64,000 nt of DNA from Eustoma russellianum (taxonomy: Eukaryota; Streptophyta; Magnoliopsida; Gentianales; Gentianaceae), in the NCBI GenBank assembly GCA_036186865.1, contig AP025075.1, forward strand, positions 20,391,674 to 20,455,673, read 5' to 3'. The translations under genes were made by a program, and so were the position numbers. The notes under the pieces were generated by a model. It ran no database searches. It was not told where the DNA came from and saw only the letters and a list, made by a program, of their open reading frames with translations. Positions within the stretch are counted from its first letter, which is position 1, and each line of letters starts with the position of its first letter. Shown one piece after another: positions 23,329 to 33,933 of this stretch.

Positions 23329-24290
23329 TCATGACATACTTCTGATACCAACGCCTCCTTCTCCTTCAGGTAAACAAAGCGAAGAGAATGACTTCCAATG
23401 ATAACGAGAGCCCCAAATAAAGTGGGATCTTTTCCTGCTAATAGTGTGCATCACACTCTTGGGCAATCTGGCCGATGCTAACAGATGTAAAGGTAGGGCC
23501 GAGAGGATTGAGCGGACTAAGACAATTCGACCTCCTGGAGTTAGCAAATGACGCGCCCAACCCATCAGCTTTGCATCAAAGTGTTGCAAAAGTGTAGTGC
23601 AATAACGAGCGCAATTTATTCCGCGGTAGAGACAAGAGCCAAGATATTTAATAGGAAGCGTAGATGGCCGCATAAGAAGAATAGTACCGCTAAAGCGCAG
23701 GGATAGAGCCGAAACATAGGAACTAACAACAAACTGACTTTTGTTATAGTTCGCCAGTTGTCCGGACGCTTGCTGATAAGCAACTAGAAAGTTCTGAAAA
23801 GCCTTAAGATTTCGTGTTGAGCTATTTAGGAAGATAAAAAGATCATCCGCGTAAGCCAAGTGAGACACCGGCCGAACTCTACCTGAGGTAAACCCATGTA
23901 ATGCCCCGCTATTGAATAGGTGCTTGAGACCACGACTGAATCCTTCAGAACCAATGATAAATAATAAAGGACATAGGGGATCACCTTGCTTCACTCCCCT
24001 TATGGGCGAAAAATAACCATATGTTGTGCCATTGATGCCTACTAAAAGCTTTGAGCAACGCATATTATTCATGATTATACGAATCAACCGCCCATGAAAT
24101 CCAAACTTTTGTAATATACACTCAAGATAAGTCCAGTTTACTCAATCAAAAGCTTTAGCTATATCTAGCTTTATCATCACATTAGCCCCTCGAGTTCTCC
24201 TCTCAATAATATGGACCATCTCATTTTCCATAAGAACGTGTTCACTGATGTCGCGGCCTTACAAAAAACCTATTTGCACCTCTAAGATTA
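23329..24290 (-). pseudogene. LINE reverse transcriptase domain
   Basis: Minus-strand reading gives ISEHVLMENEMVHIIERR, VMIKLDIAKAFD followed by an in-frame stop, then the long open part starting near 24087: GVKQGDPLCPLLFII, HLAYADDLFIFLNSS (YADD catalytic box), IKYLGSCLY and WARHLLTPGGRIVLVRSIL. These are RT motifs 1-7 in order. The stop after AKAFD and a frame change at 23330 disable it. Confidence 0.82.
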
Positions 24291-24511
24291 TCCTTGGAAG
24301 AAGAGCCGACAGGCGTGAGGCAATAACCCGAGTCGTGACTTCACTTATAAAATTACATAAACATACTGGACTAAAATCAGCGTATGAACTGGGGTGTTCC
24401 TTCTTGGGTATCAACATAATTAAGACATTTTGTCTATGATAAATCAGGTCATTTCAAGTTTTTGTTATCAGTGTACTTAAACATAAATAAGTAGTGTAAC
24501 TTAACTTATGT

Positions 24512-24700
24512 AAGGACGGGCCTTGGAGCAACTAGTAAAGTTCCTGCTTTGTGACCTTGAGGTTACAGGTTCGATCTGCGGAAACATCACCTTGCACAAA
24601 AATGTGTAGGGTAAGGTTGTTTACATCACATCTCGAGACGATCTGGCCCCTTTCAGACACTACGCAAACGCGGAAATCTAATGTACCGGAAACGTGCTAT
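24512..24700 (+). mobile_element. tRNA-derived SINE (Au-like)
   Basis: Begins AAGGACGGGCCTTGGAGCAAC with an RNA polymerase III A-box-like stretch (TGGAGCAACTAG) and a B-box-like GGTTCGATCTG at 24568-24578. Typical internal blocks are GGAAACA, CTTGCACAAA and GGTAAGGTTG. It is flanked by a long direct repeat, TAAGTAGTGTAACTTATGT at 24701-24719 and the same with a five-base internal duplication at 24488-24511, as expected for a LINE-mobilised target duplication. The family name is from memory of the consensus. Confidence 0.7.
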
Positions 24701-24800
24701 TAAGTAGTGTAACTTATGTGCAAAAGAAAAGAGGACAAAGATGTACTCAGTTCATAAGAGGACATGTACTTGTAGCTCTAATTAAGTGGCAAACGTTACT

Positions 24801-24806
24801 TTTATT
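24801..24806 (-). promoter_or_regulatory. Candidate poly(A) signal of the lipoxygenase gene
   Basis: AATAAA on the minus strand, about 106 nt past the stop codon. It fits a normal short plant 3' UTR; the actual cleavage site is not visible. Confidence 0.5.
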
Positions 24807-24911
24807 CAGTAGAATGCTAGAAGCTGTTTTCTTTTATAAAATACAACTCAAATATCCCATATGAATCACTCAAGCTTTTGGCAGCAACAATGGGTTAACA
24901 GCACAATACAT

Positions 24912-25671
24912 TCAAATAGAAATACTATTAGGGACCCCCTTTCCAGTGACTCCAGGCCCAGAAAATGGCTTCAGGAGCTCATAAGGCACCACTCCCACAC
25001 CTGTTCTGTTCTTCAGATTCTTGTCAGCATTTCTTGCATCAATAATCACCTCTAGCTCTTCCAATCGCCCGCTGAACTGTTCGAACGCCGCATTTATAAT
25101 AGGATCCTCAGCCCAGGAGGGCTCAGGCACCTTGCCAATGTACTCTTCATCGGGGGAATGGTTTGACAGCACATCAAGAATCGCCATAATTACCGTAGCC
25201 TGTATTTGCGACGGGAAGCAAGACAAGACTTCGTATTCGGGTTTTTGCTCGAAAAGGGTCCACCTTTCATCTGTTGGATCCTCTGTTGGCATTGTGTTTC
25301 TGGCAATGGTAGGCCTATTCGGGAAGAATCCCGCAAGATCATATTGCCCAAAGTTAACTGCAGCATGGTGGCCTGAAGTCACCCATATGATTGTTGTCAA
25401 AATTCCAATCAAATCTTCAGGGGTGTTCAAATCTGGCCATCCAGGAGCATCCTTCTTGTCACCATGGCCTTTTGTTCGGATTTCGGTCCACCAGGCTTTA
25501 AGCTCTTCATCTGATTCCACAAGGCTTGCTTGCGGATAGTAGTGATTCACATAATCTGTCACCCATTGCTTGATGTTGTCCCAAAGAATCAAGCCGTCAT
25601 TGGCAAAAGGGTAGTCTTGAATAGCCAATTTGAGTCCATGTGGAGCTGTTGGATCTTCCTCTGCCATTCCT
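24912..25671 (-). CDS. LOX2: LOX exon 9: C-terminal catalytic region and stop
   Basis: 760 nt, acceptor CTGCAG|AGG. Encodes GMAEEDPTAPHGLKLAIQDY, WVTDYVNHYY, GHGDKKDAPGWP, IWVTSGHHAAVNFGQY with the third His and the Asn ligand, FFPNRPTIARNTMPTEDPTD, LDVLSNHSPDEEYIG, SWAEDPIINAAFEQF, VVPYELLKPFSGPG and the C-terminal GVPNSISI, whose last Ile ligates iron. The TGA stop is at 24914-24912. The NMPTEDPT and CFPSQIQAT segments are typical of LOX2-type plastid enzymes rather than 9-LOX. Confidence 0.93.
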
Positions 25672-26326
25672 CTGCAGGTAAAAGACCCTCTGTTCAATTC
25701 ATGTAAAATATGTTGAAGAAAGAAACTAATACTACTTTTCACAGCCCCCTAAATTTCTCGTGTGTCTAAAGCCTGACCTCCTTGTACTTGAAAATCAATT
25801 TTTTTAAATTTATACTTTATATGTCCCAAAAATATTGTCTTGGTTTGATTATGTGTTACCTTTAGTTAGTTAATTGATATAAAATAAAGAAAGCATATAA
25901 GTGATAATTGAAAAGGTATGTGGTAACTTTGACTACCAACATTTTCTTTTTATAAATAAAAAGACAATCTTTTTTGAGACATATAAAGTAATTTTCTTAT
26001 CCCACATTAGTATATCAGCATAATCTTTCTTTTTCTTTTCTTTTTGATGGAAAAAATCATAATCTTCCTAATATCTATGATTTTAAATGTTGATCTAGCC
26101 AAAATGTGAAGAAAGAAGCTATAAAGCATTAAAAAGAATGTGGCTCTCAAACATTTGATGCAAAGAAGATATGAATTTTGGCAAAACAAATATCAATGAC
26201 TCGCATGCAAAATACAAGCGACCAATACAGATGTTCACCCTAAGTGTAGAAGTATTGCATTTCTAATACGATGAATCACGAGAAATGTGATTTGGATTCA
26301 GATTTGGATTCGAGTTCGGGACATAC
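25672..26326 (-). other. LOX intron 8
   Basis: 655 bp, AT-rich, no repeats or coding similarity recognised. Confidence 0.8.
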
Positions 26327-26593
26327 CGATGAATTAAGTCTGTTGGGAGGGCTTGAAGATTGAACTGCCACTCCAGATCATAGGCTACAGAGCTAAGCTC
26401 CATGGAGTATTTGCCAGGGGAGAAATTAGATTCAATGATCCCATCCGCATTAATGAGAGCCAAGCGAGCCAGCGCGTTGATTTCCATTGTGTATCGGAAA
26501 TGAGGCTGCAATAATCTCTTTATGGGATGAACTGCACTCAGTTGCCTGTTACTTGCAATTATGTACGGCTCCACACAACAATGAGTTCTTAGC
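26327..26593 (-). CDS. LOX2: LOX exon 8: substrate pocket
   Basis: 267 nt, acceptor TTGCAG|GC, donor CATCG|GTATGT. Encodes LRTHCCVEPYIIASNRQLSA, LLQPHFRYTMEINALARLAL, INADGIIESNFSPGKYSMEL and YDLEWQFNLQALPTDLIHR. The Ala in INALAR matches the residue that goes with S-stereochemistry in plant lipoxygenases. Ends phase 2, completed as Arg by exon 9. Confidence 0.92.
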
Positions 26594-26722
26594 CTGCAAT
26601 AACAACAACAATATTACCTCATTGCTTTAGTGCTCCCACCTACGACAGGGTATGAAAAGATCGTATGTATGCAACCATACACATGTGTTAGAAAAAAGAA
26701 TACATATGAGGAGGACGCGTAC

Positions 26723-27024
26723 CAGTGGCTGACTAACTGGTGATAGCCAGAATCATGAGCAAGAACATGAAGCCTGGCCAGTTTCCATAGCCAAACACCA
26801 GTGGCTTCCCATGCTGGTGTATAAACCCCTTTCCACTGAGGCTTTCCATCCATTGACGGTCGAGTTAGCTCGATCGCCAATGGCACCAGTGTTGAATCAG
26901 AATGCAAGAAAAACATTGTCCTTGATCCATATAATGTTGTGTTCTTTAGCTCTCTCACTTTCTTCACATAGGGTAACAAGAGATCATGGTAATCTAGCAT
27001 GAATAACTTCTTTTGTTTAATGGC
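26723..27024 (-). CDS. LOX2: LOX exon 7: first two iron-ligand histidines
   Basis: 302 nt, acceptor TTGCAG|GC, donor CACTG|GTACGC. Encodes AIKQKKLFMLDYHDLLLPYV, TTLYGSRTMFFL, LAIELTRP, YTPAWEATGVWLWKLA and AHDSGYHQLVSH, with the two histidines of YHQLVSHW that bind the catalytic iron. The usual LAKAHV before AHD reads LARLHV here, a small unusual change next to the active site. Ends phase 2 in the Trp codon. Confidence 0.92.
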
Positions 27025-28337
27025 CTGCAACATGGAAATTAGAAAACCAAATTTAGTACAACATTATTGGTACTTTTTTGAATGTTTATTTAAAATGTAT
27101 AATCTAAATTAATATATATTCTCTCCGCGTAAATAATATTGTTATATATAATGTCCACTTTCGATAAAAAGTAATATATTAAAGGTTAAATTTTCCATGT
27201 TACCATTTCAATTAAAGATACATGACTTTTCTAGTTTACCTCAAATTCATCAATTGAAAATAGAATAGAAACAGGGACTCAAATAGCTAGACTTCCTTGA
27301 AATATATTCAAGTCAATGTAAGGTACTATTTTTGAAATGTGATCACTATAATGATTAATTTTATGTTCAATTTTAGGCATTGTATTGCAATATTAAGGAT
27401 GGAGTGGACAAAGTACCTCTTCCACGGTCATGAAACCTAGGATTTGTTGTTCATTACTTTTGTTGTTATGGCTGATTCCTGAGGCCCATAGTCTGAAGGG
27501 TCGAGTTTGCTTTTCAACGGCCATTCCTGCAGTATCGTAAGGGTGAGATTTCTGTTCAGAGTGAAAACACGGTTAGTACTACTCTCTCCTCTAAAAGTAC
27601 TGTGAAAACTGATTTCAATGTATTCTAATTTAGATTATATTGAAAAGTCAACTGTAATAGTATAGTGTATTTTTTGGTTTCTTAGACATGGGAACGTGTC
27701 ATATTTTGTACTTCATTATTACGTCAATGGAATTAATCCGCCTTAGGTAACAAATAGATATGATTCAAATGCGGCAAAGTTTACACAAGGGATGTCATGC
27801 AATTGAAAAAAAATGTCTTATTCAGTACCAATTTGTTTTTTTTCCCTTTCTATTTTCATAGGCCATGTATAGTTTATCCACATCCAATAAATGGTGAGAA
27901 ACGTGACGGCTTTAATAATCTATCCCTAGTAATGGTATATATGCATTAAAATTGTTTTTCAATGACAAGTTAGAATATATGCACACCAATTGTTATTTGA
28001 TTTACTTTATTAAATAGTATACTAGTTTGATGTAACATATTACTTTTCCATACAAGAAGTAACATTCATCAGAATAGTTAACTATTTATCGTTCAATTAT
28101 TACTTACTAAATGAAGCCGGATATGAGAAATCTATCAAATAATCGATCATATTGGCATTAATTAAGATATATGGGATATTTTTCTCTACAGATCTGTTTA
28201 TTTCATTGATAAAAGAATACGTATTAACACTTAAAATGAAGTGAATGTTGTTCACGAATTAAACGGAAAATATTCTTTTAAAAAAATGAAAATAAAAGGC
28301 AAATTTACTGGTGGAATACGATTATAATTAAACATAC
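27025..28337 (-). other. LOX introns 6 and 5 around exon 6
   Basis: Introns 27025-27416 and 27527-28337. AT-rich, with no mobile element or secondary gene seen. Confidence 0.75.
27417..27526 (-). pseudogene. LOX2: LOX exon 6 with a one-base frameshift
   Basis: Acceptor CTGCAG|GAATGG and donor GAAGAG|GTACTT are both phase 0, but the exon is 110 nt. The first frame gives EWPLKSKLDPSDYGPQESAI and then TTKVMNNKS and a TAG stop (27437-27439). The +1-corrected frame after about 27460 gives NEQQILGFMTVEE, the expected continuation in this family, which joins AIKQKKLF of exon 7. One base is missing near AAAGTAATG at about 27458-27463. No alternative splice site in the exon obviously repairs it. Confidence 0.82.
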
Positions 28338-28423
28338 CGTCACCAAGCGGATACTGTAGGGATTTAAACCTGCCAAAGTCTGCCGAGAAAATTCAACATT
28401 TCTAATCCAAGAAAATTTGTCTC
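28338..28423 (-). CDS. LOX2: LOX exon 5
   Basis: 86 nt, acceptor TTTGTAG|GA, donor GACG|GTATGT. Encodes DKFSWIRNVEFSRQTLAGLN and PYSIRLVT, the invariant FSRQTLAGLNP helix of lipoxygenases. Phase 1 in, phase 0 out. It is too short to stand out as an ORF and was placed by splice sites and protein motif. Confidence 0.88.
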
Positions 28424-29147
28424 CTACAAAGTTCAGCAAAATATTAATAGAGCCCCTTATTCCTCAAAATACGTAAAAAAAATGGTGGTACTGACAGGTA
28501 TTTTCTGGTACAACGAAAGAGAAATGAAAACTAAAAGATGACAAGACAACAACACAAAATAGAAGTTTAAAGAGACGAATTAGGAGATCAATAATGTAGT
28601 TTTCAAAATGATGAGATTGGTTTTGTGAAAACACAAGATTATAGGAAAGAATTACAAAAGTATCATAATCAAACAAACACAAAGTTAACGGCACAAGAAC
28701 AATGAGAATAGCCGAGATGTAACAAATATTACATCGTCCTTAAAAACAATTTTGCCTCCAACCAATGAGCAAGGTAGACTACGCCGATATAACAATGGTT
28801 TTTATTTTGTTTTCTCTACAAGAAGAAGATTGAACTTGTCTAATTGAAGTATTTAATACCAGAGGAAGAGAAAAACGAGGCAAGGAAGAATTATGTAGGT
28901 TTTCAAAGAATTTTCTTAAAACCTTTTGATCCTTGTATTTAAAAATTTGATTCAGAAAAAGAAGTTAATTTGATACCTCCCTGTATAATTTAACTTCTAA
29001 AGTTAGTTTATTACTATTCAAGATCGACTAGAGATGTCCTAAGATGGAAAAGTTGTATCATTCCATGAAAAAGACAGCATGCTCTATAGCCGCCGAACTC
29101 TGTCGCTGAACGTTCGGCCAATTTTACCGAACGTTTGGTGTAGTATT
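28424..29147 (-). other. LOX intron 4, part next to exon 5
   Basis: Unique AT-rich DNA up to the solo LTR. A short GAACGTTCGG-like inverted repeat near 29108-29140 recurs loosely after the LTR (31905-32060). No coding signal. Confidence 0.6.
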
Positions 29148-31901
29148 TGTGGAGAAAAAGTGTTTGAATGATTTACAAATGCATGATTTAAATAACGAGT
29201 TTACAAAAAGCATGACAAAATTATTACTTGACACGTTTTTGTGATATACATGTCTCATATGCTTTATATATATTGTTGTCGTACTAACAAGCCATGAAGC
29301 GTTAAAGCTTACATCATATGACAAACATTTGTTGTCTTTGAATTATTTTCAGGTGCCACAATTAATGAACTAAACTAGTTCATTAAGTGAAGTACTTAAG
29401 TTAATGAACTAACTAGTTCATTAAATGAAGACATATTTGGAGAATGCTTGATGGCAACAAATTGAAAATGGGAAGTCTCCTTATTGCTTCAAGATACACA
29501 CATAATATATATTACATATATATATATTCATATTTTTGTTAAAAAGGCACAATACACATATATTCCGACGTACTACTGACACGTTATATATATTACAAAC
29601 GTANNNNNNNNNNTATATATATTCATATTTTTGTTAAAAAGGCACAATACACATATATTCCGACGTATTACTGACACGTTATATATATTACAAACGTACG
29701 TCAACGTCACACCACTATATACGCCTCATATTTATGAGTATATTCAGGTCTTATATCATATGATATAAGTTATGATGATGACAAAATTATAACGACATCC
29801 AAAAATTGTCGTATCGGGTGATAGCCGAAACTTCACCGACGTGTCAAGTACTTGCCATATAAAGATGGCCAGCCCATATACTTCAAAATTAGCCTAAACA
29901 TTTCGTGGCTCACATGTTCAAATCAGCCATTAAAGCATTCCATGTTGGCATGCACAAATTACCTACAATTTAGACCAAATTTATGGAGATTTCAAATTCA
30001 ATTCTTTTAAGCACATGGGACGCCTGTACCATCAGCCATTAGAGCTGAATATACATTTTATTTTATGATTATTATGTGTGACATAACATATATGACATGT
30101 GCAAGAAGTTTGAATTTAATCGGAAAAAAAATCACGTAATCGACGAAAGTCGAAAATTCGGTTTTCTATGAATACAACACATGGAACATTTTTTGGCATG
30201 GGATGTAACATGTATCTAGACACTATTTACACATTCAAGGCATGTTAAAATGTTCTAAAAAATTCAAATTAGGACTGAATGCAACTTACCATATATGTGT
30301 AAATATTGTGCATTATTTGACAAAGCTTACTAAAGTGAAATTTCAGCACATGGACAAGTTGTATCACACGCCTACTACATATCAACAGAAACTAAGTGGA
30401 GCTTAGCAGAAATCTTAATTGGTGGAGAATATGCCATACAAGGTTAGTGACATTTAAGAGGGCACCACACAAGGTAAGATTTCAAACTCACACATGCTGA
30501 AAAATTTTCAGCACGTCATAGTGGCCGATTTTGTGGCCTTAATACTCCCTAATTTGCTTTCCAAAATTGAAGAGATTGAATAGTGATTGTTTGATAATAT
30601 TTTGACTACTATTTGGCACATTTTTATGAGTTTTTTTCAGATTTTTACAACACATTAAAGGATGCCAAGTTGGACCAATCATCAATTAACAAGTAAGCAA
30701 GGTCAAGTCATCCTTCCAATTTTAGTGTGCCAAATAAGCAAGATGGTGTCATTTCTACACAAGGCAATCTTCCAAGGACATTAAAGAGAATTCTTAAGGA
30801 ATGAAGTAGCTCTAGGGGGCGGCCAAGCTTTCATAAAAGAAGAGAAATAGTGCAAACAAAGCCAAGACAACTCTCATTTTTCTCTCAAGTGCAAAAGGAT
30901 CTTCTACTCTCTTCTTCTACCCTTCTTTCTTCTTCTTCTTCTTTTCTCAAGTCTATTGTTCATATAATCTTGATATTATATGGCTCTGAATATACCACCA
31001 TACATGTTTCAATTGTTGTAAAAGGTTGATCAAGGTGTGATCAAACATTCATTCGTTCGGTGGTGGTGTCCGTGATCCATTTGCTTGATTGTATTGTTTG
31101 TAAAAAGGTGGAGTTGGTGTGTAACTCTAGTAACCCTTGTGGTAAGATGTTTATTGTGCTTAGTGATAATAAAAGAAGGTGTCATCAAAGACTTGAGTAG
31201 GTTGATTTAACCGAACCAGTATAAAATCCTTGGTATCTTTACTTTACTGCACTTTACTTTCAATTTCCGGCATTCTATATCAATTTTAGTGCAAATGTAA
31301 AAATAGCCAACAAATTTCAAAAATCATAACATTTTGTAGAAACATAGCCACACCTCTTAGCTTTCATTTTGGGCAAGTTTCAACTCATTTGGATAAGTAT
31401 AAGTCAGTCAAACTTGAATAGTTTTGAGACTAGTGTAATCTGATTCAGAGTTGCAAAGGTTGAGAACATCAACGTGATTGATATATTTCTCAAAGGAATT
31501 TTTGAAAATTGTTTCAACCTATTAAAATACATATATTGAGGGTAGTTTCATTAAATTTTAAGACCATTTAGAGTCTCCAATTAATCGAAATAAAATTTTT
31601 CAAGTCGGAGTACTGTTTCTGACAGATTTGGGCAATCTGACGAAAAATGTATTCTCAAGGGGTTAGGAGTGGAATTTTAATATGAAATTTTTATGAGATA
31701 CTCAGATTATCTGATAGTAGATTCTCACCAAATTTCATAAATTTTGGAGGTCTATAACTAGGCCTTTTAATTATTTCAAATCAGGATCTGAAAATAGAAA
31801 CTGTTTTCAGAAGTGAGGTTTTTTGTTCAAAAGTTTTTAAAAACCAAATTTTCTGCACCCACTATTCAACCCCCTTCTAGTGGTGCTTTATAGGTCCTAC
31901 A
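29148..31901 (+). repeat. Solo LTR of the SIRE-like copia family in LOX intron 4
   Basis: Begins TGTGGAGAAAAAG and ends GGTCCTACA, collinear with the LTRs at 509, 4314 and 9779. It is flanked by GTATT (29143-29147) and GTGTT (31902-31906), a five-base target duplication with one mismatch. No internal region is present, so it arose by LTR-LTR recombination. It is antisense to the LOX gene. It contains the assembly gap at 29604-29613 with a duplicated flank, so its true length is probably about 2.66 kb. U3 keeps the palindromes and ACGTCA motifs of the family. Confidence 0.85.
29604..29613. other. Assembly gap (10 N) with duplicated flanks
   Basis: The 85 bp before the gap (29519-29603) recur after it (29614-29698) with one mismatch. 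The gap length is a placeholder. Confidence 0.95.
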
Positions 31902-32336
31902 GTGTTCGGTTAGCCTCAAATTATATCAGAACTCTGTCATCGAGCACAAAATTCATCATCGAACTTAGAATTTATCACACGAACGTCCGTACCTTCTATT
32001 CGAACGTTGGTAAAAGACACCTAATGTTCGGCCCTTCTCATACACAGGCCAAACTTTCAATTCAAAGTATAGCGACATGCCAAACATTGAATTAGGGGTA
32101 TGGTCTTAACAGATCCATTTCATGTTTCACTCCTTTCTCAGATCGGACTTGATATATATTTTTATATAAGTTTAGAGCATATTCTAAAATACTTTTATGT
32201 ACTTTTTTTTCAACACCAAATATTTTAACTGTTGTAAAATTGACTCTCAAAGTTTTTGGACAAAGGATAAATTGGTAATGGCAACTATGGACTCACTAGC
32301 TAGAGATTAAAGAAAGGAAAAAAATGTATAACTTAC
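31902..32336 (-). other. LOX intron 4, part next to exon 4
   Basis: Non-coding DNA between the solo LTR and exon 4, with several GAACG-containing short repeats (31920-32060). Nothing else recognised. Confidence 0.6.
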
Positions 32337-32654
32337 TCTCGTATAATTCAGGAGTCTCAAACATCAATACATTTTTTTGAGTATCAATAGCAGCTTTGAG
32401 CAGCCTTGGCAATACGTCAAGAAGGGTTTTGCTTTTGCTAAATGGTAGGTCGAGCCCTTGGTTGAATAGTGTTTCTATAGCCGTGAAATTCGGGAATCCA
32501 ATATTTGCATCTTCAATTACAGCCTGAATGGATGGTACAACTGCATGGAGCACTGAGTACAGAGTCTTTGCTGAGAAAGTTAACCTTTTCACTTCTGAGA
32601 ATGCTTCATCTCTTGGTACGTACACATCTACACTTCTTGATTCTGATGATGGAT
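32337..32654 (-). CDS. LOX2: LOX exon 4
   Basis: 318 nt, acceptor ATGCAG|AT, donor GAGA|GTAAGT (consensus). Encodes DPSSESRSVDVYVPRDEAFS, LTFSAKTLYSVLHAVVPSI, GFPNFTAIETLFNQGLDLP and MFETPELYE. All of it aligns with plant 13-LOX. Ends phase 1; the split Arg codon is completed by exon 5. Confidence 0.9.
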
Positions 32655-32949
32655 CTGCATGATTGCACATATTTTGTGTTTCCATTAAACTACAGCAGCT
32701 TTAAATTCTTCATTACCACAGTTCTTCAGTAACTAATAAAAAAAAAGTAGGTTTCATAAAGTTAGACACTTATTTTAAATATATTTTACCTTTATAACAC
32801 GTCAACCTCTCTTGTTTCTGGTCTTATCGCTTAATAAGATATTATTTGTTTTCTTTTCAAGAACTCCGGCAACATGTTACCTTTGTAACAAGGTATTAAA
32901 ACCTTATTGACTAACTAAAACATATATTAAGGTGTAAGTAATGCCATAC

Positions 32950-33187
32950 CTTTCTCAGTGCTAGGGCGACCTGTCCTGCAACGTCTAGGATAAGGAAATT
33001 TTTGGCCTCCAAGAACAGGCCTCGCTTTAGCTTCATCGGCATCAGGATCCCCGAGATCATTGTACACATCGTAATCGTAGATCCTCTCCAATTTCTTACG
33101 TTGCCCAAAGCCGTCGCCTCGTAGAATTGTCAGCTCTTTTTCTCTGTATTTTTTTAGCCCGCTTGGAGTTTGCGACGGTAAATATGA
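32950..33187 (-). CDS. LOX2: LOX exon 3: start of the lipoxygenase domain
   Basis: 238 nt, acceptor CTTACAG|TC preceded by a 17-base poly-T tract, donor GAAAG|GTATGG. Encodes SYLPSQTPSGLKKYREKEL, LRGDGFGQRKKLERIYDYDV, YNDLGDPDADEAKARPVLGG and YPRRCRTGRPSTEK, the hallmark region between the PLAT and catalytic domains (GDG.G.R...RIYDYDVYNDLG and PYPRRCRTGRP). Ends phase 1. Confidence 0.9.
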
Positions 33188-33352
33188 CTGTAAGAAGTTG
33201 CCAAAAAAAAAAAAAAAAAGTAGAGATTTTAGCCTTAAAGTTGGCGCTCGTGGTATTTAAAATTATTCACAAACGCCCGTAACAATACTGGATTGAGCGG
33301 GGATTCCTTTGTCTTTTATGCTTTTCGTTTGATATGATATAAATTTTAATGA

Positions 33353-33552
33353 CTAAATAATAGACACGTTCGTAATTACTTGTTTCTGATTAAGAGATGG
33401 AAGAGTGTGGTGGCTCTTCTCTGTTTAACACAAACTAACATCCGCCAACATGCTAAATAATAGACACGTTCGTAATTACTTGTTTCTGATTAAAAGATGG
33501 AAGAGTGTGGTGGCTCTTCTCTGTTTAACACAAACTAACATCCGCCAACATG
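33353..33552. repeat. Tandem duplication, 2 x 100 bp
   Basis: Units 33353-33452 and 33453-33552 differ at one position (TAAGAGATGG versus TAAAAGATGG). It lies in LOX intron 2. The near identity means a recent duplication. Confidence 0.92.
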
Positions 33553-33736
33553 CCTATCTACCGACCGCATTGCATATATATCTTCATATTTTAACTTCAT
33601 CATGATTTGTTCTTTCATTTCTATCTGCCACTCCAAAAAACACCTAGGCTTTTACTCGCTCATGGTTGAAATCCCTGTGACTTCACATAGGTTTTTCGGT
33701 ACAGTTATAAGACAGATCGAGTGATATATTTTAAAC

Positions 33737-33924
33737 CGGGTCAGATCACAGGAGGTAGATTTGTAGGTAAAATATGAGGTCTCCAATCACACGCTGCCAC
33801 GTGTACAATCTATTATTTTAAAAAAACAAAAAAACTTTAAACATTTGTTCTTTTTGTACACGTGGCAACGTGTGATTGGAGACTTCATATTTTACCTACA
33901 AATTTACCTTTTGTGATCTGACCC
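33737..33924. mobile_element. MITE, MULE-type fold-back element with 9-bp target duplication
   Basis: 188 bp that fold almost completely on themselves. The left arm GGGTCAGATCACAGGAGG ... CACGTGTACAA pairs with the right arm TTGTACACGTGG ... TGTGATCTGACCC around an A/T-rich loop at about 33812-33855. It is flanked by identical ATTTTAAAC at 33728-33736 and 33925-33933. A nine-base duplication with long terminal inverted repeats points to the Mutator superfamily. No coding capacity. It sits in LOX intron 2. Confidence 0.82.
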
Positions 33925-33933
33925 ATTTTAAAC

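Larger units (their letters stand above)
21288..24440 (-). mobile_element. L1-type LINE on the minus strand, 5'-truncated, with poly(A) tail
   Basis: Runs from about 24440 (inside RT) to a 3' end with poly(A), seen as T7 at 21288-21294. RT 24290-23329, zf-RVT region 23286-22915, RNase H 22871-22041, 3' untranslated region to 21288 with a terminal stem-loop. Endonuclease and ORF1 are absent, the usual outcome of incomplete target-primed reverse transcription. Its 3' end resembles that of the plus-strand LINE (TTTGGGAGAGTCTC and GTAACCAC blocks), so both belong to one broad family. Confidence 0.82.

Noticed and set aside
18488..24440. One LINE with a 5' inversion by twin priming (plus-strand 5' part, minus-strand 3' part)
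   Set aside because: The 5' part lies on the poly(A) side of the minus-strand LINE and has its own poly(A) tail, and the RT segments overlap. They are two elements.
24568..24578. A functional tRNA gene (B box in 24512-24700)
   Set aside because: No cloverleaf can be folded around the boxes; the layout and direct repeats fit a SINE.
25021..25539. 172-codon plus-strand open frame
   Set aside because: It is the antisense shadow of LOX exon 9; its protein has no recognisable domain.
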